From contig LSCK01000074.1 of the NCBI GenBank assembly GCA_001577135.1, positions 1 through 5,438 of the forward strand: a DNA stretch of 5,438 nucleotides, read 5' to 3'. The notes under the pieces are model-generated. The model was not told the origin of the DNA, made no database searches, and saw nothing but the letters and a program-made list of their open reading frames with translations. This DNA comes from Cloacimonetes bacterium TCS60. GTDB lineage: Bacteria; Cloacimonadota; Cloacimonadia; JGIOTU-2. The position numbers and the translations under genes are program-made. Positions 1 to 5,438 of this stretch are shown in pieces. How positions within the stretch are numbered: position 1 is the stretch's first letter; the number at the start of each line of letters is the position of its first letter.

Positions 1-32
1 CAATGATTTATCAAAATTAGTAAAAACGTTTG
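1..32 (-). other. Region after the last stop codon; no terminator seen
   Basis: The 32 bases after the thiolase-like stop are AT-rich and contain two short palindromes (AAACGTTT and TGATTTATCA) but no stable GC-rich stem followed by a T-run. The transcript may end, or continue into another gene, beyond the left edge. Confidence 0.45.
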
Positions 33-1022
33 TCACAGCAAATACTTCCGTGTCTTACTATCCAACAATTTCTCTACCGTTATCTGCATAATTTTCTCTC
101 CTGCCTGAAAAAAATTAACACGGCACACTCCCTCTGCTTCTGTGATGTAGCGCAGTAAAATTCCAGCACTAAATTTAAAATCTTCCTGCTCAATCTCCTC
201 CGTACTCATCAGAATTCCCAGAGGACCTGTATAATCGTCTGCTAATAAAGTAATATTATTCTCGGTGATAAGTTTTTCCAATGCGTCATTATCATTTTTA
301 TTTCTGCCTAAAACTAGTTTTGTCTTTTCATTAAGACGGAAATGCCTACCCCAGGTGAGAAATTTTACATATTTGTATTTCCACATATTTTGGTCCATCA
401 GGTCTTGCACTCTACGACAAAAATGCTTATCTGTAAGACGGCAACCACCTCCAGTCGAGAGATAACTTTTTATATTGTATTCTTGGGCTAACGCCAGTTG
501 GATTTTTCTACTTCTACCTTCGATGTCCAGCAATTTCTCTTTATCCAGCCAGCCCTCTCTTAGGGGCTTTGTATCTGGTAATAATTTTTGTGACAGCGGC
601 CTTACGATTAGGTCTTTATAGCCACTGGCTTTTGAAACAGTATTCATAGGAATCCTGTTTTGGGATTTTGGTCTCTGTCCCAATACTTCACCGGATACAA
701 GGAAATCTGCCTGAAACTCCCTAAGCATTTTACCTAATTTATTAAACATAAAAGCATGACAATCGATACAGGGATTGAGATTCTTACCGTAGCCATAATC
801 TGGATTTGCCAGTACTTTCAAATATGAGTGCTTCAACTTTTTAATGATCAATTTCCAGCCCAGTTTTTCCGCAACTTGCTTTGCTTCATCTGCTGTAAAA
901 AATGGTGATTCGAAATAGACAGGAATAACCTCAACTCCCTGCTCTCTTACTAATTTCACAGCAAGAACGCTGTCCAGGCCGCCGGATAAAAGTGCTAAAG
1001 CTTTATATTTTTTATCAGACAT
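33..1022 (-). CDS. PP-loop tRNA thiolase-like protein with C-terminal NFACT-R-type RNA-binding domain
   Basis: The 329-residue protein starts with a PP-loop ATP-pyrophosphatase motif, SGGLDS (13-18), which adenylates a uridine in the MnmA/ThiI class of tRNA sulfur-transfer enzymes. Further family-like motifs are NPCIDCH (83-89), SGEVLGQRP (110-118) and STGGGCRLTD (189-198), so Cys85, Cys88 and Cys194 are candidate catalytic or metal-binding residues; Cys202 follows. From about 217 to 315 the sequence changes to an NFACT-R-like domain with WGRHFRL (224-230), LVLGRN (236-241) and GPLG (266-269). The central and C-terminal tRNA-binding domains of MnmA appear to be missing, and NFACT-R probably takes over RNA binding. 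Such proteins are often annotated as tRNA 2-thiouridylase or '(5-methylaminomethyl-2-thiouridylate)-methyltransferase', but target base and position are not established, so no symbol is given. The ATG lies 35 bases after the glycosyltransferase stop without a visible Shine-Dalgarno. It is the last gene of the presumed operon and is probably cytosolic. Domain call is strong; exact reaction is inferred. Confidence 0.85.
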   Translation of the reverse strand: MSDKKYKALALLSGGLDSVLAVKLVREQGVEVIPVYFESPFFTADEAKQVAEKLGWKLIIKKLKHSYLKVLANPDYGYGKNLNPCIDCHAFMFNKLGKMLREFQADFLVSGEVLGQRPKSQNRIPMNTVSKASGYKDLIVRPLSQKLLPDTKPLREGWLDKEKLLDIEGRSRKIQLALAQEYNIKSYLSTGGGCRLTDKHFCRRVQDLMDQNMWKYKYVKFLTWGRHFRLNEKTKLVLGRNKNDNDALEKLITENNITLLADDYTGPLGILMSTEEIEQEDFKFSAGILLRYITEAEGVCRVNFFQAGEKIMQITVEKLLDSKTRKYLL

Positions 1023-1057
1023 AATAATTTACGATAAGTTGATTTAGTTTTGTCATA
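1023..1057 (-). other. 35-base AT-rich gap, the longest complete intergenic stretch
   Basis: Between the glycosyltransferase stop and the thiolase-like ATG there is no Shine-Dalgarno, no hairpin followed by a T-run, and no convincing promoter pair. It is the only complete intergenic gap over 15 bases, so if the operon has an internal initiation signal for the last gene it would overlap the end of the glycosyltransferase gene and this gap. Nothing firm can be called. Confidence 0.5.
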
Positions 1058-2179
1058 TCAATCTTTCCATCTATACTTTGAAAAAGTTCCCAGCAAACCA
1101 AAAATTATAAAATATGGAATGTAAAATAGTTCTGCCACAGGAAAATATATCATTAAGGGCAAGGAGTGGAATTCGAGCGCACCTCGTAAAATAAAAAAGA
1201 ATTCAACAAACCATTTAAGCAGAAAAACAGCTAGAAAAATATTCCAGGGGAAAGAACCTAAAAAAGCTAACAGAAATGAAATTACTACAAATGCATAAAA
1301 GCTAAATACAAGCCCGGTCATCAGCTTTATTTTAAGGGGATAGTATTGCCACTTGGAACCTCTTCTCTTTTCTTGTTCAAAACGAGATTTGGAACTCATG
1401 TGCTCATAGGAGGGGACAAAAGAATCCGGATCATAATTGAAAGCCATTTTAAACTTACCTGTTTTTGAAATTTTTTGCAGTAAAAGGTCATCATCACCCG
1501 ATGCTATTTGCCCAATCCCCTCGTAGCCATTAACCTGTTCAAAAACTTTTTTGCGGTAAGCCATATTTCTGGCTGCAGCAGTTACACCCCAGTTCCAGCC
1601 CAGGGTTCCAGCCGATACCGTGAATACGGACAATCTTTCTAAATTTTTCAGACCCATGATAAACCTGTTCCAGATTCCCTCTTTCGTGCTAAGGAGAGGA
1701 GAATATCCGGCAATAAAATCAACATTCGGAGTAAAGGCTGCATTCATACTCCTAATCCAATTTTTCTTAGGGGCACAGTCAGCATCCGTGAAAAGTAGAT
1801 ATTTACCCTGTGCCCTTTTTATGCCCTCATTAAGAGCATTTTTCTTACCGATGAATTTTTCCCCTTCTCTTTTAATAATCACGTGATGAAAATTTTCATA
1901 TTTCTTATTATAATCCTCTATCAAAGCATCTGTTTTATCCTGGGAGCGATCACTCACAATTATTGCTTCATATTTATCCGCAGGATAGTTTTGATCCTTT
2001 AATTGTTTTAGCAGGTGCGGTAAAAATCGTTCTTCATTTCTAGCAGCTACAATAATGGAAAAAAACTTTTCTTTCTTACTGCGCTTGGAAATTCTTCTGA
2101 AGTAGGTTCCAACCAGAATGAACAGAAGGATAGCAGCATACAGTAAGAGCAATACAAAAAGAATGTAAGTTATGGTCAT
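1058..2179 (-). CDS. Membrane-bound family 2 glycosyltransferase
   Basis: A 373-residue GT2 (GT-A fold) enzyme predicted to transfer sugar from a nucleotide-sugar donor at the cytoplasmic face of the inner membrane. An N-terminal membrane segment (about 4-25) is followed by a basic stretch and the catalytic domain: VAARNEE (44-50), VSDRSQDKT (75-83, Asp77 binds nucleotide), the DxD metal motif in TDADC (131-135), SGDDDLLLQ (227-235) in the position of the usual ED catalytic-base motif, and QEKRRGSKW (269-277), a variant of the Q(Q/R)xRW motif of processive or lipid-acceptor GT2 enzymes. Three or so hydrophobic segments follow (about 287-308, 312-331, 342-365). Overall layout is like the polyisoprenyl- or lipid-linked glycosyltransferases and the hyaluronan/cellulose-synthase-like group, though much shorter than true synthases. 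Donor and acceptor cannot be read from sequence. The ATG overlaps the tsaD stop as ATGA, so translation is probably coupled to tsaD; the only upstream purines are a weak AGAAGAA. Confidence 0.9.
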   Translation of the reverse strand: MTITYILFVLLLLYAAILLFILVGTYFRRISKRSKKEKFFSIIVAARNEERFLPHLLKQLKDQNYPADKYEAIIVSDRSQDKTDALIEDYNKKYENFHHVIIKREGEKFIGKKNALNEGIKRAQGKYLLFTDADCAPKKNWIRSMNAAFTPNVDFIAGYSPLLSTKEGIWNRFIMGLKNLERLSVFTVSAGTLGWNWGVTAAARNMAYRKKVFEQVNGYEGIGQIASGDDDLLLQKISKTGKFKMAFNYDPDSFVPSYEHMSSKSRFEQEKRRGSKWQYYPLKIKLMTGLVFSFYAFVVISFLLAFLGSFPWNIFLAVFLLKWFVEFFFILRGALEFHSLPLMIYFPVAELFYIPYFIIFGLLGTFSKYRWKD

Positions 2180-3183
2180 ATTCTTCTGATGCCTTTTTTG
2201 GGGGAGGGATTTAAATGGAGATCAGTAAAATTTTTATCTTTGTATTTCATGATAGCTGCGGCTCCGATCATAGCAGCGTTATCTGTACAAAACTGAATAG
2301 AGGGAATAAATATATTCACATCATTTTTCTGTGCGTATCTGGTAAACACTTCTCTTAGTTGTGAATTAGCCGCAACACCACCAGCCAGCAGAAGACGATT
2401 TACAGAATGAGATTTCAATGCTCTGATAGTCTTCTTAAAAAGAACTTCTACAATAGCAGTTTGAAAACTGGCGCAAAAATCATGGATTTCGTTTGATTCC
2501 TGATCTATATCGTGTTTTTTCCGGTATAAGGAAGCAGCGGTTTTAAGACCGCTAAAACTAAAGTCAAAATTATCCTGATGCAGCATAGGTCTGGGAAAAT
2601 CAATTTTATTATTTTTGCCTTTTTTGGCAGAAGCATCTATCTCTGGCCCACCCGGATAGGAAAATCCCAGCAATTTACCTATTTTATCAAAAGCTTCCCC
2701 GGCAGCATCATCCACGGTTCTACCTAAAACCTGGAAATCCGTAACAGACCGGAAAAGGACAAGTTCGGTATGTCCGCCGGACACTATTAAAGATATAAAG
2801 GGAAATTCAACAGCGGGATGCTCGATAAAATTTGCAAAAACATGCCCCATAATATGATTCACTGCAATGAGGGGCTTATTTAAACTAGCAGCTAAGCCTT
2901 TGGCAAAAGAGACGCCCACCAGCAGTGAGCCAATGAGACCGGGATTAACAGCTACTGCTACGGCATCAATTGCGCTAAGCTCACATTCAGCTTCTTTCAG
3001 GGCTGTGTCCACCACGGGCAAAATACCCCTGATATGTTCGCGCGATGCTAATTCCGGCACAATACCACCGAATACTTCATGCACATTTTGTGATAATGTG
3101 ATATTAGATAAAAGTTTGTAACTACCATTGATCACAGCTGCAGAGGTGTCATCGCAGGATGTTTCAATAGCAAGAATGCGCAT
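2176..3183 (-). CDS. tsaD: tRNA N6-adenosine threonylcarbamoyltransferase TsaD
   Basis: TsaD (formerly Gcp/YgjD) transfers the threonylcarbamoyl group from threonylcarbamoyl-AMP to N6 of A37 in tRNAs reading ANN codons, working with TsaB and TsaE in bacteria. The 335-residue length is normal for the family, and the ASKHA-fold motifs are intact: IETSCDDTS (6-14), ELASREH (44-50), the metal-binding NHIMGH (109-114; His110 and His114), SGGHTE (135-140), TVDDAAGEAFDK (156-167), YPGGP (176-180), SFSGLKTA (209-216), GGVAANSQLR (268-277) and CTDNAAMIG (299-307, Asp301 as third metal ligand). No key residue is missing. The gene is cytosolic and essential in most bacteria. The ATG lies 14 bases after the ybbR-like stop; an AAGGG about 11 bases upstream is a weak, distant ribosome site. 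TsaB, TsaC and TsaE genes are not in this window. Its stop overlaps the next start. Identification is very secure. Confidence 0.98.
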   Translation of the reverse strand: MRILAIETSCDDTSAAVINGSYKLLSNITLSQNVHEVFGGIVPELASREHIRGILPVVDTALKEAECELSAIDAVAVAVNPGLIGSLLVGVSFAKGLAASLNKPLIAVNHIMGHVFANFIEHPAVEFPFISLIVSGGHTELVLFRSVTDFQVLGRTVDDAAGEAFDKIGKLLGFSYPGGPEIDASAKKGKNNKIDFPRPMLHQDNFDFSFSGLKTAASLYRKKHDIDQESNEIHDFCASFQTAIVEVLFKKTIRALKSHSVNRLLLAGGVAANSQLREVFTRYAQKNDVNIFIPSIQFCTDNAAMIGAAAIMKYKDKNFTDLHLNPSPKKGIRRI

Positions 3184-3194
3184 CTTTTTAGCAG

Positions 3195-3199
3195 CCCTT
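3195..3199 (-). promoter_or_regulatory. Weak Shine-Dalgarno-like AAGGG before tsaD
   Basis: On the minus strand AAGGG begins within the TAA stop of the ybbR-like gene and lies 11 bases before the tsaD ATG at 3183. The spacing is long and the match short, so this is only a candidate site; it is the best purine stretch in the 14-base gap. Confidence 0.3.
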
Positions 3200-4082
3200 A
3201 TTCCTGGATCCGCACCTTTTCCGGAATTTGGTCGAGCAGCTTAACATCCTCAGGTAGAACAACTTTTATTGGTAAATTCTTATTGGACTTTTCGTCAGAT
3301 TCATCTACATAAACTTTAATATCATTTGTTGAAATTGTATCCAGCTTACCCCTATTAGCAGAAAGTTTGATCGTAGCATACTCAGGAAAAATTTGCATGG
3401 TAGAAGGATGTGTTATAGGTACATTCATAAAAGTTTTCGTTGCGGTTTTGGATTTCAATTTTACAATTTTGATTTTCTCAAAATCCATTCTTATCAAATC
3501 GTTTTCTGGTTTATTCAGTTTTATCACAGCATCTTTTCCATGTTTCTTTTTATTGAAAGGTTTAGTTGTAACTTCATACAATTCCGCTAAAATCTTTTTG
3601 GGACCCTTAATGGAAACTTCATCCTGTTGTAAGGCGAATAATTTTTCCTCAAAATATTTTTTACTTGCTTTATCGGCAAAAGTAGGTCTAATTTTGAGAG
3701 ATTTAGATGTCATATTATCCATAACTACCAGGATGTTTCTCAGTTCAGGCTTTTGGATAATATCAAGATGTCGTTTTTTAATAAATGACAGATCATCAAG
3801 TCGTATGGGGATGTAATTTTTACCATAATGTGTATTTTTCAGATCGATATAATAAGACAGTTTATCAAAATTCAATTTAACCAGGTCGAGTCCTGTTCCC
3901 TCTATCACCAGATGGATTGATTCGGGCTCGAGATGAGTAGGAATAAGACCAGTGGGAGTATTTTTCACAGATACTTCCAAATCCAGGGTTTCTATTTGTA
4001 ATTGGCTCAATTTAATTCCAATCCAGATAAAAACTGCGATAAAAAATGCTAAGAAAAATAATGATATTTTACCTTTTTTCAT
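3198..4082 (-). CDS. YbbR-like single-pass membrane protein
   Basis: A 294-residue protein with a short basic N-terminus (MKKGK), one uncleaved-looking transmembrane helix (about 6-24, no lipobox) and a long beta-rich extracytoplasmic part with tandem YbbR-like repeats. Repeat signatures are visible as 'LEPESIHLVIEGTG...LDL' (51-82), 'QQDEVSIKGPKKILAEL' (152-168) and 'FPEYATIKLSANRGKLDTI' (232-250), each with the proline/glycine-flanked beta-strand pattern and followed by an aspartate-leading strand; the C-terminal repeat ends in LPEDVKLL and PEKVRIQE. In Firmicutes the YbbR protein CdaR binds and regulates the diadenylate cyclase CdaA next to glmM, but neither of those genes is here, so a c-di-AMP role is not supported and YbbR proteins of Gram-negatives have no firm function. 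The start overlaps the TPR stop as ATGA with GGAAGAAG just upstream, which suggests coupled translation. Family call from pattern recognition; moderately high confidence. Confidence 0.82.
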   Translation of the reverse strand: MKKGKISLFFLAFFIAVFIWIGIKLSQLQIETLDLEVSVKNTPTGLIPTHLEPESIHLVIEGTGLDLVKLNFDKLSYYIDLKNTHYGKNYIPIRLDDLSFIKKRHLDIIQKPELRNILVVMDNMTSKSLKIRPTFADKASKKYFEEKLFALQQDEVSIKGPKKILAELYEVTTKPFNKKKHGKDAVIKLNKPENDLIRMDFEKIKIVKLKSKTATKTFMNVPITHPSTMQIFPEYATIKLSANRGKLDTISTNDIKVYVDESDEKSNKNLPIKVVLPEDVKLLDQIPEKVRIQE

Positions 4083-4963
4083 TCTTCTTCCAATCGTTTA
4101 TATATTCTTTTTAAACGCTGAGTTGCTAATGTAACGTAAATATTGAGTGGATCAATTTTTCTGGCAAGTTTAAGATATTTTTCTGCTTTTTGATAATCCT
4201 TCATGTCCATATACAGTTTACTTAAATCAAGATATGATTTCGTATAGAAAAAATTTTTGTTTATACTTTTCTTAAAATAATTAATTGCCTCTTTTGTTTT
4301 ACCAATAGGATGAGCGCAATTTGCCATTGAGTTATAGAATTTTGCCGAGGACTGTCCCAATTCCTCTGCTTTTTTACAGGTTACATAAGCAGAAAGAAAT
4401 TCGTTATTTTTTTCATATGCCATAGCCAGGAGATAAGCAATTTTGTTGTTTGTGGGAAAATTTTCCCTTCCGCTTTTCAGTGTATCAATAGCTTTTTTGT
4501 AATCATTCAGTTTGATATATTGCTCACCCAGAAAAATGTAGGCTTTTACAAAATGCTTGAACATGGGAAAGACTTCCTCGATTAGAGCAATTGATTTCTT
4601 AGGTTTATTCAAATAAAGATAAGCAACTGCCATATTAAATTTTTGTTCCGGTACGGGATCTTTCACCTGGTCATACCAATAAAGTGCATCAGAAGCCTTC
4701 TTATAATTATTTAAATAAGCGTTTCCCAGCTGAAATTTGAAATAATTACTATTGGGAAAATATTTAATCGCTCTCCTTAAAACCTGCTTTGCTTTCTGAA
4801 AAAAAGATTTTCTTAAATAAATGTTACACAAAAGTTTATGTGCCTTATAAGTTTGGGGCTCAGCAGCAATAATATCCTCCAGCAGATCTACTGACAGGAG
4901 CCATTTTTTATTACTATTATAGCGGGCACGCCACAGTTTTGCACTAATTTGATCTTTATCCAT
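4079..4963 (-). CDS. TPR-repeat protein, probable cytoplasmic scaffold
   Basis: About 294 residues, built almost entirely of tetratricopeptide repeats. Counting from the ATG at 4963, 34-residue units can be laid out at roughly 39-72 (KAHKLLCNIYLR...AKQVLRRAIKYFP), 73-105, 106-139, 140-172 (AYIFLGEQYIKLNDYKKAID), 173-206, 207-240 and 241-274 (SYLDLSKLYMDMKDYQKAEK...ARKIDPLN), with a degenerate first unit and a basic/acidic tail ending LEEE. No signal peptide or membrane helix is seen, so it is probably cytosolic and mediates protein contacts; the partner is unknown, though translational coupling makes the membrane protein YbbR-like a reasonable candidate. Start choice: a TTG at 4972 extends it by three residues and lies 2 bases after the previous stop, whereas the ATG at 4963 is 11 bases after it. 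Neither has a Shine-Dalgarno; ATG is preferred. The stop overlaps the next ATG. Confidence 0.85.
   Translation of the reverse strand: MDKDQISAKLWRARYNSNKKWLLSVDLLEDIIAAEPQTYKAHKLLCNIYLRKSFFQKAKQVLRRAIKYFPNSNYFKFQLGNAYLNNYKKASDALYWYDQVKDPVPEQKFNMAVAYLYLNKPKKSIALIEEVFPMFKHFVKAYIFLGEQYIKLNDYKKAIDTLKSGRENFPTNNKIAYLLAMAYEKNNEFLSAYVTCKKAEELGQSSAKFYNSMANCAHPIGKTKEAINYFKKSINKNFFYTKSYLDLSKLYMDMKDYQKAEKYLKLARKIDPLNIYVTLATQRLKRIYKRLEEE
4084..4091 (-). promoter_or_regulatory. Possible Shine-Dalgarno for ybbR-like gene
   Basis: On the minus strand GGAAGAAG lies directly before the ATG at 4082, inside the Glu codons that end the TPR protein. Spacing from GGAAG to the ATG is only 4 bases, shorter than optimal, so the ATGA overlap may be as important for initiation as base pairing with 16S rRNA. 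Confidence 0.35.
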
Positions 4964-4974
4964 TTCAGACAAAT

Positions 4975-5438
4975 TTATAGTTTCTGCAAAAAATTAGCAA
5001 TCATTTTATTAAATTCTACCTCAGATTCACATAGATTCAATTCCCTGCGTAGTTTTCTGGACCCTTTAAGCCCCTTTGTATAACCGGTTAGAAATTTTCT
5101 GATCAAGCGTAGAGCTTTGTCAGCACCATAGTGATCTTTCATCCTGTTAAAATGAAGCTGAAGCATTTTCACTCTTTGTCTGGGGACTAATTCTGTATAT
5201 TCACCTGTAGCGAGATATTGCTTTATCTGTTTAAAAATCCAGGGTCTGCCCATAGCGCCTCTGCCAATCATGACAGAATCACATCCGGTTTGCTCCTTCA
5301 TTTTTTCTGCATCCTCAGGTTTTTCAATATCTCCATTACCTATAACCGGGACGGAAACAAGATTCTTTATTTTTTCAATGATGACCCAGTTGCTTTTTCC
5401 AGAAAACATCTGATTTCTCGTTCTAGCATGAATTGTAA
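4975..5438 (-). CDS. dusB: tRNA-dihydrouridine synthase, C-terminal part (5' end outside window)
   Basis: The reading frame stays open through the right edge (first complete codon at 5436), so this is the last 153 residues of a longer protein of normally about 320-330; the internal ATG at 5409 is not the start. Dus enzymes are FMN-dependent and use NADPH to reduce specific uridines in the D-loop of tRNA. Visible family signatures, numbered from the first visible residue: TIHARTRNQMFSGKSNW (1-17), matching the HGRT/'G-adW' block with Ala in place of the common Gly; VPVIGNGDI (29-37) and GCDSVMIGRGAMGRPW (51-66), which bind FMN phosphate; then the helical tRNA-binding domain with RKFLTGYTKGLKGSRKLR (113-130), a pattern close to the NifR3/DusB group. 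The catalytic cysteine and N-terminal TIM-barrel half lie beyond the window. DusB subfamily assignment is by resemblance of the C-terminal half only. It is the first visible gene of the operon. Confidence 0.92.
   Translation of the reverse strand, partial: TIHARTRNQMFSGKSNWVIIEKIKNLVSVPVIGNGDIEKPEDAEKMKEQTGCDSVMIGRGAMGRPWIFKQIKQYLATGEYTELVPRQRVKMLQLHFNRMKDHYGADKALRLIRKFLTGYTKGLKGSRKLRRELNLCESEVEFNKMIANFLQKL

Noticed and set aside
1..35. Short palindromes AAACGTTT and TGATTTATCA as a possible terminator
   Set aside because: Stems are AT-rich and too short, and no T-run follows in the transcript direction.
1015..1056. 13-residue minus-strand ORF (MTKLNQLIVNYYV) in the gap before the thiolase-like gene, ending inside that gene's start
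   Set aside because: No Shine-Dalgarno, no attenuator hairpin and no regulatory codon run; a chance ORF in AT-rich sequence is more likely than a leader peptide.
1620..1886. 88-codon plus-strand open frame antisense to the glycosyltransferase
   Set aside because: It is a shadow of a gene with intact catalytic motifs and shows no independent coding features.
2176..2204. C5-A6 run near the tsaD end, where a -1 slip would join TsaD in frame to the glycosyltransferase
   Set aside because: Every ATGA overlap places the next gene in the -1 frame, the zero-frame codons CCC AAA AAA do not form a canonical slippery heptamer, and no downstream pseudoknot is evident. Independent initiation at the ATG is simpler.
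2616..2629. Inverted repeat TGCC-A6-GGCA inside tsaD
   Set aside because: Stem is only four pairs, no T-run follows on the minus strand, and it encodes an ordinary Lys-rich loop of TsaD (about residues 186-191).
3367..3816. 149-codon open frame on the plus strand, antisense to the ybbR-like gene
   Set aside because: It lies wholly within a well-supported minus-strand gene, has no recognisable domain, and its Phe/Ser/Ile-rich composition is what an antisense frame of a Lys/Glu-rich gene gives.

Overview
The window is a compact, AT-rich bacterial segment in which all six genes lie on the minus strand and leave almost no non-coding sequence. Read in the direction of transcription (high to low coordinates) the order is: a dihydrouridine synthase cut by the right edge; a TPR-repeat protein; a single-pass YbbR-like protein; tsaD, for the t6A tRNA modification; a membrane family-2 glycosyltransferase; and a PP-loop tRNA-thiolase-like protein carrying a C-terminal NFACT-R-type RNA-binding domain. 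There are no RNA genes, mobile elements, CRISPR arrays or sizeable intergenic regions.

Layout: 4975 to the right edge holds the C-terminal part of the dihydrouridine synthase. The TPR gene starts 2 or 11 bases after its stop. The TPR and YbbR genes share an ATGA overlap (4079-4082), YbbR and tsaD are 14 bases apart, tsaD and the glycosyltransferase share another ATGA overlap (2176-2179), and the last gene follows after 35 bases. This spacing points to one polycistronic transcript whose promoter lies beyond the right edge and whose end lies at or beyond the left edge. Shine-Dalgarno sequences are weak or absent at most starts.

Functional theme: three of the six genes act, or are predicted to act, on tRNA (dihydrouridine, t6A, and probable thiolation). 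The other three are envelope or scaffold proteins (glycosyltransferase, YbbR-like, TPR). The mix resembles housekeeping operons of Gram-negative-type phyla with fused or rearranged core gene clusters. The weak SD sites, AT-rich lysine-heavy proteins and the NFACT-R thiolase suggest an uncultured or anaerobic lineage of the FCB/Cloacimonadota type or similar, but the sequence alone does not fix the phylum and this is a low-confidence inference.

The most interesting object is the left-hand gene. It combines a PP-loop ATPase, a CxxC plus distal Cys layout reminiscent of [4Fe-4S]-dependent tRNA thiolases, and an RNA-binding domain otherwise known from the ribosome-quality-control factor NFACT/RqcH.
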